Origin: QYQL01 sp041674265
GTDB taxonomy: Bacteria > Verrucomicrobiota > Verrucomicrobiia > Chthoniobacterales > Terrimicrobiaceae
Reading direction: 5' to 3'
Length of the DNA: 9,931 nt
Assembly: GCA_041674265.1 (NCBI GenBank)
Contig: JBAYWC010000097.1
Location: 1 to 9,931, forward strand
A program made the position numbers and the translations under genes. How positions within the stretch are numbered: position 1 is the first letter of the stretch; the number at the start of each line of letters is the position of its first letter. This document shows, piece by piece, positions 1 through 5,913 of the stretch. The notes beneath the pieces were generated by a model, which saw only the letters and a list, made by a program, of their open reading frames with translations, searched no databases and was not told where the DNA came from.

Positions 1-402
1 CCTCTTCGCCTCCCCTCCCAAGTGGGCCGCCTTCCCCTCCGGCGCACAGCTGTAGCCCGAAAAATATCGGACCCTCTGTGTTTATCGGCCCTTCAGGCCT
101 TCCGTCGGGGAAGTTAGGTTAGAACGCCTGTTCCTGAACCCGGCACTTGAATATTGCTCTCCGCCGACCTGCTCGGTGTCACTGCGTTCCGTACCCGCCA
201 CAAGGCCTGACGCGGCGCCCCCGCCATCCTTCGCCCGCTCCCCGCACCCCCCCGGGCGCATCCCCGCAAGCCAACCCGTAGGTCCGGCCATCCCAAGCCG
301 ACAAAACTTTGATGCGGTCGCATCAAAGTTTTGTAATTGATCGCCCGGGGGCGAAATCTTCTGCTTGTGTCGTCAGGTGCTCTCGCGTTGGATAGGTGCA
401 GC
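1..402. other. Apparently non-coding region upstream of ridA
   Basis: I find no gene I can defend here. Reading frames on the minus strand (82-291 and 114-446) have Gly/Arg/Ala-rich translations with no recognisable domain, and the longer one runs into the ridA start. On the + strand an open frame enters from the left edge and stops with TAG at 53-55. Its last residues would be ...PPKWAAFPSGAQL, which could be the end of a gene lying outside the window, but it is too short to identify. The only clear structure is the inverted repeat at 301-334, followed by a smaller GC hairpin (TCGCCC-GG-GGGCGA, 341-354). Confidence 0.5.
301..334. repeat. Perfect 15-bp inverted repeat (hairpin), possible bidirectional terminator
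   Basis: ACAAAACTTTGATGC (301-315) is followed by four bases (GGTC) and its exact reverse complement GCATCAAAGTTTTGT (320-334). The A/T-rich outer part of the stem supplies a T-rich 3' arm on both strands. That is what a bidirectional intrinsic terminator looks like, and a terminator between a gene to the left and ridA would make sense. The symmetry would equally suit a protein-binding palindrome or a dispersed palindromic repeat. Only the structure is certain. Confidence 0.9.
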
Positions 403-807
403 ATGAAAACCCTCATCAGCGGCGTTCCAGACGGGCCGAAAGCCATCGGCCCTTACTCGCTCGGCGTTGTGGCCGAAGGACGATTCGTGTTTGTCTCCGG
501 CATGACCCCGTTCAACCCCGCGACCGGAAAACTCGAACGGGGTTCGGTTGGCGAACAGACCGTGTTGGTCCTGGAAAATATCAAGAAGGTTCTCGGGGCC
601 TCCGGCGCTTCGCTGGCCGACGTGGTGAGCTGCCGGGTTTACCTTGCGAATCTTACCCCGGAAACATTCCAGGAAATGAACGATGTTTACGCGCGCTATT
701 TCGGCGATTCCCTGCCGGCCCGCGCGACCGCCGGTGCCCAACTCCTGGGATTCGACGTGGAAATCGAGTGCGTGGCCGCGCTTCCGGGCGAAAAATCCTC
801 CATATGA
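403..807 (+). CDS. ridA: RidA family reactive intermediate/imine deaminase
   Basis: A 134-residue protein of the RidA (YjgF/YER057c/UK114) family. These cytosolic homotrimers hydrolyse reactive enamine/imine intermediates such as 2-aminoacrylate, released by PLP enzymes, to 2-oxoacids and ammonia. The N-terminal AIGPYS motif (residues 15-20) and the SGMTPFNPATG segment (32-42) match the family. PAR at 105-107 places the substrate-carboxylate arginine at R107, and VEIE (119-122) supplies the conserved glutamate E120. Length is typical of the family (about 125-135 residues). I chose the ATG at 403 because homology begins a few residues later; a TTG 66 bp upstream would add a non-conserved extension. 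No strong Shine-Dalgarno is visible. The gene overlaps mscL by 4 bp (ATGA), so the two are probably co-transcribed and translationally coupled. Confidence 0.93.
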   Translation: MKTLISGVPDGPKAIGPYSLGVVAEGRFVFVSGMTPFNPATGKLERGSVGEQTVLVLENIKKVLGASGASLADVVSCRVYLANLTPETFQEMNDVYARYFGDSLPARATAGAQLLGFDVEIECVAALPGEKSSI

Positions 808-1217
808 AAATCGCCCGGGAATTCCGGGAATTCATTTCCCGCGGGAACGTCGTCGATCTCGCCGTCGGTGTCATCATCGGCGCCGCATTCGGAAAAATTG
901 TCAGCAGCCTCGTGAACGATGTGATCATGCCTCCCATCGGGGCGTTGATGAAGGGGATCAATTTCAACGCGCTCTTTATTTCCCTCAATGGCGTCGCCTA
1001 CGACTCGCTCCAAAAGGCCAAAGACGAGGGCGCTCCCGTGATCGGTTACGGGGCTTTTCTCAACACGGTCATCGAATTCCTGATCGTGGCGGCCTGCGTG
1101 TTCGCGCTCGTCAAGGTCGTCAACAAAATCAAGAGGAGCGAACCTACCCCGCCGCCTGCTCCGCCGAAATCCGAGCTTCTTCTGGCAGAGATCCGGGACC
1201 TTCTAAAGAAGGGATGA
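804..1217 (+). CDS. mscL: Large-conductance mechanosensitive channel MscL
   Basis: A 137-residue protein, the usual MscL length. MscL is a homopentameric inner-membrane channel that opens under membrane tension and releases solutes during hypo-osmotic shock. The amphipathic N-terminal helix (KIAREFREFISRGN, residues 2-15) leads into the pore-lining TM1 (about 16-44, including DLAVGVIIGAAFGKIV with its small glycines and alanines, and ending in the DVIMPPIG segment). A periplasmic loop (about 45-72) follows, then TM2 (about 73-100), the charged KVVNKIKR patch, a proline-rich linker (TPPPAPP) and the C-terminal bundle helix (SELLLAEIRDLLKKG). The ATG overlaps the ridA TGA and has no clear ribosome binding site of its own, so translation probably depends on coupling to ridA. 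A small GC hairpin begins immediately after its stop. Confidence 0.97.
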   Translation: MKIAREFREFISRGNVVDLAVGVIIGAAFGKIVSSLVNDVIMPPIGALMKGINFNALFISLNGVAYDSLQKAKDEGAPVIGYGAFLNTVIEFLIVAACVFALVKVVNKIKRSEPTPPPAPPKSELLLAEIRDLLKKG

Positions 1218-1230
1218 GCCCGGATCGGGC
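1218..1230 (+). terminator. Short GC hairpin directly after mscL
   Basis: GCCCG-GAT-CGGGC is a perfect 5-bp stem with a 3-base loop that starts on the base after the mscL stop codon. It is followed by GCCTTTCC, a poor T-tract, so it would be a weak intrinsic terminator at best. It merges with the left copy of the dispersed repeat at 1227. Confidence 0.35.
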
Positions 1231-1277
1231 GCCTTTCCGAAAGTTGCAGAGCCCAAGGGGAACGGGTGTCCCGCCCA
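1227..1277 (+). repeat. Left copy of a ~50-bp dispersed repeat (inverted with respect to 1639-1683)
   Basis: The segment 1227-1248 matches the reverse complement of 1662-1683 at 19 of 22 positions, including a shared CGAAAGTTGCA core. The segment 1260-1277 matches the reverse complement of 1639-1656 at 17 of 18 positions (GAACGGGTGTCCCGCCCA here). Six extra bases lie between the two blocks in this copy. The second block has dyad character around CGGG..CCCG. The element is intergenic, as expected for a REP- or MITE-like repeat. Whether it recurs elsewhere in the genome cannot be seen from this window. Confidence 0.7.
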
Positions 1278-1410
1278 GATCAAATTGTAGGCCAGCAAGC
1301 CGGCGGCCGGGGATGGGATCAGAGGAGAGGCCGGGCGGGAGCGCTTTGAGCGGGGGACTGGAGGCGGGGAAGAGAGGCGGTTTTTCCAAGAGAAAAAGCA
1401 TCCCGCGCAC

Positions 1411-1632
1411 ATGCTTTCCTACACGCTGGAAGGCCGGCGCCGGTGCATGTATGTTCCCTTGGCGCTGGTTCCCTTGATCCAGAGAGCCTACAAGAACGGG
1501 CGCAAAATCGAAAGCCTTCTCTGCCAAAGTGGTCCGGCTTTGGTCCGAGAATACCGAAAGGATCGAGAGATCAAGCCATCTGCCAAACTCGCCGCGGACA
1601 CGTCCAAGACAGAGAAAAAAAGGAAAGGCTAG
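1411..1632 (+). CDS. Small DUF6788-like protein, probably a truncated remnant
   Basis: A 73-residue Lys/Arg-rich ORF. Residues 1-40 (LSYTLEGRRRCMYVPLALVP, then a conserved-looking Tyr/Lys-containing helix) recall the C-terminal half of DUF6788-type small proteins, which carry a ..LSYT..GK.R..YVP..LVP.... pattern. Members I know begin with a Cys-rich segment (C..P.C.C followed by a G.HGPY-like stretch). The frame here stays open back to a stop at 1288-1290. Its upstream codons read EKKHPAH just before the ATG but contain no Cys cluster, so the N-terminal half seems replaced or lost. No Shine-Dalgarno precedes the ATG. The ORF lies between two inverted copies of a repeat, which suggests insertion and decay. 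The family assignment is from memory and tentative, and it may not be expressed. Confidence 0.35.
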   Translation: MLSYTLEGRRRCMYVPLALVPLIQRAYKNGRKIESLLCQSGPALVREYRKDREIKPSAKLAADTSKTEKKRKG

Positions 1633-1638
1633 TGGCAT

Positions 1639-1683
1639 TGGGCGGGACGCCCGTTCTTGTTTGCAACTTTCGCAGAAGCGCCC
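1639..1683 (-). repeat. Right copy of the dispersed repeat, inverted relative to 1227-1277
   Basis: The reverse complement of this segment aligns with 1227-1277 in two blocks (19/22 and 17/18 identities), separated by five bases here and eleven in the left copy. The + strand reads TGGGCGGGACGCCCGTTC (1639-1656), itself an imperfect palindrome around GGGACGCCC, then TGCAACTTTCG near 1662-1672. It begins seven bases after the small ORF's stop codon. No target-site duplication at the outer ends of the pair was obvious by eye. Confidence 0.7.
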
Positions 1684-1756
1684 GCGAGCATTTCCCCCCC
1701 ATTGTCGGTGATTGCCAGCAACGCGGGTTTCTGTTTACGATCCCGGCTTCTCCCCT

Positions 1757-3178
1757 ATGAAAAAAATTGCGTTCGCACTGGTTCTTTCCCTGGCATCCCT
1801 TCATGCCCAGCGTGCCGGCGAGGTGCCCGGGGATGACGACGCCGACGGGCATTCCCGCTTTTGGACTTACTACGATCCGTGCCCGACGAACTACATCGGT
1901 TCCCGCGACTGGTGGGAAGGGCCGGCGCTTTCCGGCGACTGGTGGGGCGTCCGGAATTACATGGATGACAGCGGCGTGGAAATCTCCGCGAGCTACACGA
2001 ACAACATCGCAGGAAATCCCGTGGGGGGGGCACACGCCGGGTTCACCTACACCGACAACCTGAGCTTCGGGCTCGAGCTGAACATGGAGCAACTGATCGG
2101 ATGGAAAGGCCTGACGCTTACCGCGAGCGGGCTCAACCGCGCCGGCTCCAGCCTTTCACAGGACTACGTCGGCAACCAATTCACTGTCCAGCAGGTCTAT
2201 GGCGGCCAGACCGCGATGTTCTATGCCCTCGTCATGGAGCAACGGCTCCTGGAGGACAAGATCAGCATCAAAGCCGGACGCTTTGCCACGGGCGACGATT
2301 TTGCCTCCTCGCCCATTTACTGGCTTTACATGAACAACGGCATTGACGGCAACCCGCAGGCGCTGCCGGTCAACACGCAGTTCTCCGCTTATCCCTGGGC
2401 CGTCTGGGCCGCCCGCTTGCGCGCCGATCCCACGCCGGAATTCAACGCGATGGCCGGCGTTTATCAGGTTTCAGACCGCGTCTTCAATCGCGAGTATCAT
2501 GGGTTGGATTGGAGCATCCGTCCGGGCGATGGCGTGCTGATGATCAGCCAGGTCGGCTGGACGCCGGAATTTTTCAAGCGGCCGGTCGGGAAGGTCTCCG
2601 ATGGAAAAGCGGTGGTGGCGACGAAGGCCCGCTCCGAAGGGAAGACATTCCAATCCCTCCCGCCGGAAACCGAGATGAAAGGTCTCCCCGGCCACTACTG
2701 GTTCGGGGCGTATTACTCGCCGTGGCAGTTCGCCCAGTTTGGCGCGACCGACACCGCGACGAACTCCTACGGATTCTACTGGCATGCCGACCAGATGGTC
2801 TGGCAGGAAGCTCCGGGAAGCGATCAGGGTCTGACACTCTGGTCTTCTTTCGTGCTCTCCCCGCAGCAAAACATCGCGAAGCTCCCCTTCCAGGCGAATG
2901 CGGGCGTCGTTTACAAAGGCCTTATTCCCAACCGGGACGAGGATTGCACGATCTTCGGTCTGGTCTATGGAAAATTCAGCCGCAACTACGCGCGCACGGT
3001 CCATGAGGCGGGCAACGGATATCCCCAGTATGAAATGGTGCTCGAATGGGGCTATCGGGTGAATTTGACGAAATTCGCCTACATCCAACCCGACTTGCAG
3101 TGGGTGATCAACCCGGGTGGCACGGGAAGAACCCTCGATGCCCTGGTGCTCGGCGCCCAGATGAGTGTGACGTTTTGA
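1757..3178 (+). CDS. OprB family carbohydrate-selective porin
   Basis: A 473-residue outer-membrane beta-barrel protein of the OprB family, which allows diffusion of sugars across the outer membrane. From the ATG at 1757 the N-terminus is a classic signal peptide (MKK, hydrophobic core IAFALVLSLASL, likely cleavage after LHA at residue 17). A TTG start 45 bp upstream would bury the signal peptide behind 15 polar residues and is rejected. Family hallmarks are SGDWWGVRNYMDDSGVEIS (about 59-77), near the N-terminus, and NNIAGNPVGGAH soon after, followed by many alternating aromatic strands such as GHYWFGAYYSPWQF. The protein ends ...MSVTF, and the terminal Phe is the usual BAM recognition signal. 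No Shine-Dalgarno is visible before the ATG. A run of eight G (2023-2030) sits inside the conserved NPVGG codons. The exact substrate cannot be read from sequence. Confidence 0.9.
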   Translation: MKKIAFALVLSLASLHAQRAGEVPGDDDADGHSRFWTYYDPCPTNYIGSRDWWEGPALSGDWWGVRNYMDDSGVEISASYTNNIAGNPVGGAHAGFTYTDNLSFGLELNMEQLIGWKGLTLTASGLNRAGSSLSQDYVGNQFTVQQVYGGQTAMFYALVMEQRLLEDKISIKAGRFATGDDFASSPIYWLYMNNGIDGNPQALPVNTQFSAYPWAVWAARLRADPTPEFNAMAGVYQVSDRVFNREYHGLDWSIRPGDGVLMISQVGWTPEFFKRPVGKVSDGKAVVATKARSEGKTFQSLPPETEMKGLPGHYWFGAYYSPWQFAQFGATDTATNSYGFYWHADQMVWQEAPGSDQGLTLWSSFVLSPQQNIAKLPFQANAGVVYKGLIPNRDEDCTIFGLVYGKFSRNYARTVHEAGNGYPQYEMVLEWGYRVNLTKFAYIQPDLQWVINPGGTGRTLDALVLGAQMSVTF

Positions 3179-3257
3179 ACCGGCTCCCTGCCGCAACCGT
3201 CCGCTTTCCAGCCGGCCCCGCGGCATGTCAGGCTTCACTCCGGGCCGGAATCCGGGT

Positions 3258-3265
3258 AGGTGGAG
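3258..3265 (+). promoter_or_regulatory. Ribosome binding site fixing the start of the DUF885 gene
   Basis: AGGTGGAG lies 4 bases before the ATG at 3270, while an alternative in-frame ATG at 3225 has no comparable signal. It therefore decides the start. The frame upstream of 3270 also reads as non-conserved Gly/Arg/Pro. Confidence 0.6.
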
Positions 3266-3269
3266 ACGC

Positions 3270-4958
3270 ATGAATTTTTTTTCGACGGCGGATCGTTCTG
3301 CGGTGAAGGCATTGCAGGGGATCGGGGAGGAGTGGCTGGCGAGGACGTGCGAACTTTTTCCGGAGCACGCAAGCCGGTTGGGTTTCAAGAAGTTCGAGTC
3401 CCTGCTGGGGGAAAATACTCCGGCGGTCCACCGGAAGCATGACGAACTCCTCGAGGCATCGCTGCGGAGGGTCGAGGATCTTCCGGAGGGCGCATTTTCC
3501 GGAGAGGACTGGCTCGACCGGCGCGGATTTCTCGCCCGCCTGCGCACGGAGTTGGTTTTTTCCCGGGATTTGAAGCGATGGAGGACGAATCCGCACCAGC
3601 ATGTGGACACCGCGGTGGATGCCGTTTTCGATCTCGTGGTGCGCGCTTCCGGGAATCTCTCCCGGGCGCTGCCCTCGATCGAATCGCGACTCGGAAAACT
3701 TCCGGACTTCCTCGCGGCGGGCGCCGAATGCGTCAGGCTGCCGGTTCCGCTCTGGACCTCGCTGACCGTCAAATCCTGCGCGGGAAGCGTGGAATTCCTG
3801 CATGGCCTGGAGCCGGAACTCGCCCGGATTTCCCCGCATCCGGCGCGCACCAAGTCGCTTCTGCGCTCGGCGGTGACGGCGTTCGAGGATTTTGCAAGGG
3901 CGGTTGAGCGCAAGAAACAAGGTCGTGCGGGGGCATTTGCGGTCGGCCGGGAGCGGTTTGAATTTCTCATGCGCGAACGGCTGGGGGTCGATCTTTCTCT
4001 CCGGGAGGCCAAGGCGGTCGGAGAGCGGCTCGTCGCGCGCCAAGACGACCTGCTCCAGAGGGCGGCGGCGAAGACTGGCAGGCGACCCGCGCAGGAGTTG
4101 ATCGACGAAGCGTCCGAGCATTGGACGCCCCCGGGTTCCTTGCTGGAGCATTATCGCCGCGTCACCCGGGACATCAAACGCCGGCTTGCAGGCGCCGACC
4201 TCGTCACCCTGCCGAAAGGGGAATCGCTGAAGATCCTTCCGGTGCCGCCATTTCTGCGGCATCAGTTCCCGACCGCCGCCTACAATCCGCCCCAGCCGTT
4301 TTCCCGATCGCAGACCGGGATTTTTTGGGTGAACGACCTGAGCCTGGGGGAGACGGATCCGGAGAAAAAGCTGGCCGAGATCCGGCAGCATTTCGGCCTG
4401 GAACTCACCTCGGTGCATGAGGCGTATCCTGGGCACCACCTGCAATTTGTCGTCCAATTCCAACATCCCAGCAGGCTCCGCAGGCTGTGCGAGCATTCGA
4501 TATTTTATGAGGGATGGACGATGTGGTGCGAGCAGATGGCCGTGGACCACGGGCTCGTCGACATTCCGCGCGCGAAACTCATCCAACTTCACGATGCCCT
4601 CTGGCGCGCCCACCGGATCGTGATTGACTGCGGGCTCCAGGAGGGAACCCTCACCCCTGACGCGGCCGCCCGCCGATTGGAGAAGGGCGTGGGATTCACT
4701 TCCGCCCGGGCCAGGGGCGATGTGAATTGGTATACCTCGAGCCCGACCGTTCCCATGAGCTATCTCCTCGGGCGCATCGAAGTGGAGAAGCTTCACCGGC
4801 GGCTCGTTCGCGGCGAGGGCTGGACGCTCCGGCAATTCAACGACTGGATGCTTTCGCACGGGTCCCTTCCCTGGAGCTGGATTTGGCAGGCTTCCAAGTC
4901 CTCTGCCGGGATTTCGCGGAATCAGGGAGATCCGGGTTCTTTCCCGCCGGGGCGGTAG
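3270..4958 (+). CDS. DUF885 family protein, predicted zinc metallopeptidase
   Basis: A 562-residue protein of the DUF885 family (PF05960), predicted thermolysin-like zincins. The signature HEAYPGHH (383-390) provides two histidine ligands and the catalytic glutamate. The downstream FYEGW (412-416) carries E414, the expected third ligand, in the family's F.EGWA.Y position. The helical N-terminal half (about 1-300) and AYNPP segment (337-341) also fit. Length is near the family norm (about 550-600). Many relatives carry a signal or lipoprotein peptide. This one starts MNFFSTADRSAV with no hydrophobic segment, so it is predicted to be cytosolic. The substrate is unknown. It follows the porin gene by 91 bp on the same strand. 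The last 12 codons overlap the 3' end of the convergent DUF190 gene, and the ~20 residues after LPWSWIW look non-conserved. Confidence 0.92.
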   Translation: MNFFSTADRSAVKALQGIGEEWLARTCELFPEHASRLGFKKFESLLGENTPAVHRKHDELLEASLRRVEDLPEGAFSGEDWLDRRGFLARLRTELVFSRDLKRWRTNPHQHVDTAVDAVFDLVVRASGNLSRALPSIESRLGKLPDFLAAGAECVRLPVPLWTSLTVKSCAGSVEFLHGLEPELARISPHPARTKSLLRSAVTAFEDFARAVERKKQGRAGAFAVGRERFEFLMRERLGVDLSLREAKAVGERLVARQDDLLQRAAAKTGRRPAQELIDEASEHWTPPGSLLEHYRRVTRDIKRRLAGADLVTLPKGESLKILPVPPFLRHQFPTAAYNPPQPFSRSQTGIFWVNDLSLGETDPEKKLAEIRQHFGLELTSVHEAYPGHHLQFVVQFQHPSRLRRLCEHSIFYEGWTMWCEQMAVDHGLVDIPRAKLIQLHDALWRAHRIVIDCGLQEGTLTPDAAARRLEKGVGFTSARARGDVNWYTSSPTVPMSYLLGRIEVEKLHRRLVRGEGWTLRQFNDWMLSHGSLPWSWIWQASKSSAGISRNQGDPGSFPPGR

Positions 4959-5278
4959 TGGATGACTTTCACCTTTTCCATGGTGACCAGGCCACCTCCC
5001 ATCATCTCGTCAAGGACCGGCAGGAAGCCGTTGATTTTTTCCTCGGTGTCCACGACTTCGATGATCATCGGCAGGTCCATCGAGAGCTGGAGGATTTTGG
5101 CGGTGTGAAGAAGGCTGTTCGCCCCGAAGCCCATCGGGCTCCGCAGGACGGTCGCCCCGGCAAAGCCGAGCTCGCGGAGCCGGAGCACAAGCGCCTCGTA
5201 GAGCGGCTTGTGCCCGTGACTCTCGCTTTCGCCGATCATGATTCTCAACAACACGGCATCTTCGGGCAGGTGTTTCAC
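4922..5278 (-). CDS. DUF190 family PII-like protein in the crcB operon
   Basis: A 118-residue protein of DUF190 (PF02641), small proteins with a PII/GlnB-like ferredoxin fold that often sit beside crcB. Visible family features are ED-AVLLRIMIGES (6-18), HGHKPLYEALV (21-31), GATVLRSPMGFGA (41-53), the DLPMIIEVVDTEEKI stretch (68-82) and the closing GLVTMEKVKVI strand. The start is taken as GTG at 5278, which gives MKHLPEDAV, seven bases after the crcB stop. An ATG at 5392 in the same frame would overlap crcB by over 100 bp and add unrelated residues, so it is rejected. There is no Shine-Dalgarno, suggesting coupling to crcB translation. Its 3' end overlaps the DUF885 gene by 37 bp tail-to-tail. 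The role in fluoride resistance is unknown; a sensory or regulatory role is inference from the fold and context. Confidence 0.88.
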   Translation of the reverse strand: MKHLPEDAVLLRIMIGESESHGHKPLYEALVLRLRELGFAGATVLRSPMGFGANSLLHTAKILQLSMDLPMIIEVVDTEEKINGFLPVLDEMMGGGLVTMEKVKVIHYRPGGKEPGSP

Positions 5279-5285
5279 GGTTTTT

Positions 5286-5678
5286 TTATTTCGGGGTGAG
5301 GGAGGATCCCAGCATGATGCCGGCCCATACGAAGGCAAGGCAAACCGCGATCGACAGAAGCACGTAGAGCATGGCGTAGAACCATTCTCCATCGGACATC
5401 AGGGTGATCGTCTGCAAACCGAACGAGGAGAAAGTCGTGAAGCCGCCCAACACGCCGATGCTCACGAACTGGCGCACGAGAGGCGGGACGATAAACGGGC
5501 CATCCGGTCCGGTGAACGCGGTGAAGACCCCGATGACAAGGCACCCCAGCGCGTTGACGGTGAATGTGCCCACGGGAAAAGTTTCCCCGAACCGCGCAGC
5601 GATGGTGCCGGACATCCACAAGCGGGCCGCAGAACCCAGCGCCCCCCCGGCCATCACAACAAGATACGTGGGCCACAT
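5286..5678 (-). CDS. crcB: Fluoride-specific ion channel CrcB/Fluc
   Basis: A 130-residue inner-membrane protein with four hydrophobic segments, the standard size of CrcB (Fluc). CrcB is a dual-topology dimeric channel that exports fluoride. Hallmarks in order are GGALGSAARLW (11-21), PVGTFTVNALGCLVIG (35-50) with the conserved N42, and GVLGGFTTFSSFG (75-87). The last contains the TTFS turn and the Phe-box residues F83 and F86. The ATG at 5678 places GG.LG.A.R at the usual distance from the N-terminus. An in-frame ATG at 5747 would add 23 residues without family similarity. The gene is followed after 7 bp by DUF190. About 125 bp upstream is a candidate fluoride riboswitch, which is the expected regulation for this gene. 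Confidence 0.95.
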   Translation of the reverse strand: MWPTYLVVMAGGALGSAARLWMSGTIAARFGETFPVGTFTVNALGCLVIGVFTAFTGPDGPFIVPPLVRQFVSIGVLGGFTTFSSFGLQTITLMSDGEWFYAMLYVLLSIAVCLAFVWAGIMLGSSLTPK

Positions 5679-5803
5679 GGCTGCTTTCGCGCGGGTTGCG
5701 CGGATGTCGGATTGGTGATGAAAACAGGCATAATTCCCCCCCCTCATTTGGCAGGAATCATCGGCCCGGCATGCGCCAGGCGGTTCGCCCGCGCGTCCGC
5801 GGG

Positions 5804-5852
5804 TCAGGCAGAATCCATTGCCTCCGGCAATTATGAAGCAGAGCCATCGCCT
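5804..5852 (-). promoter_or_regulatory. Candidate fluoride riboswitch (crcB motif)
   Basis: On the minus strand, upstream of crcB, the RNA reads AGGCGAUGG (5852-5844), the characteristic start of the crcB motif. AGGC (5852-5849) can pair with GCUU (5839-5836) as the pseudoknot, and a conserved-looking AUAA follows. Next come a perfect hairpin AUUGCC-GGA-GGCAAU (5831-5817), then AUGG and a closing UUCUGCC (5812-5806). The GGCUCU/GGAUUC helix that would form P1 has one C-U mismatch, and the joint after the hairpin is about one base shorter than the usual UGAUG. It is therefore a variant or slightly decayed copy. A CCCGCG-GACG-CGCGGG hairpin (5803-5788) follows and could be part of the expression platform, though it has no U-tract. 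The position before crcB is strong support. Confidence 0.55.
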
Positions 5853-5913
5853 TTTGTCAAATGCCCCGGATCAGAGACGACATGCAAAGGCAGAGGAACT
5901 CGACGAGCCCGTT

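Noticed and set aside
1..55. Possible C-terminal end of a + strand gene entering from the left edge
   Set aside because: Only 17 codons are visible; the residues look protein-like, but there is nothing to identify or confirm it.
337..402. N-terminal extension of ridA from a TTG at 337
   Set aside because: It adds 22 residues with no similarity to RidA, whose conserved part starts right after the ATG at 403.
3180..3248. Long-loop GC inverted repeats between the porin and DUF885 genes (CCGGCT/AGCCGG and CCGGCC/GGCCGG)
   Set aside because: Six-base stems with 24-25 base loops and no T-tract are expected by chance in GC-rich DNA.
2471..4012. 513-codon open frame on the minus strand across the porin/DUF885 boundary
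   Set aside because: It spans the 3' part of one supported gene and the 5' part of another in antisense, with Ser/Arg-rich low-complexity translation.
3228..4859. 543-codon open frame on the minus strand opposite the DUF885 gene
   Set aside because: It is antisense to a gene with clear zinc-peptidase motifs; its own translation is Arg/Pro/Gly-rich with no domain, as expected of a GC-rich shadow frame.
4727..5299. 190-codon + strand open frame through the end of DUF885 and opposite DUF190
   Set aside because: Its start lies inside DUF885 in another frame, and the rest is antisense to a clearly recognised DUF190 gene.
5679..5747. N-terminal extension of crcB from an ATG at 5747
   Set aside because: The extra 23 residues contain no CrcB similarity, and part is encoded by the G-run in the leader; 5678 fits the family length.
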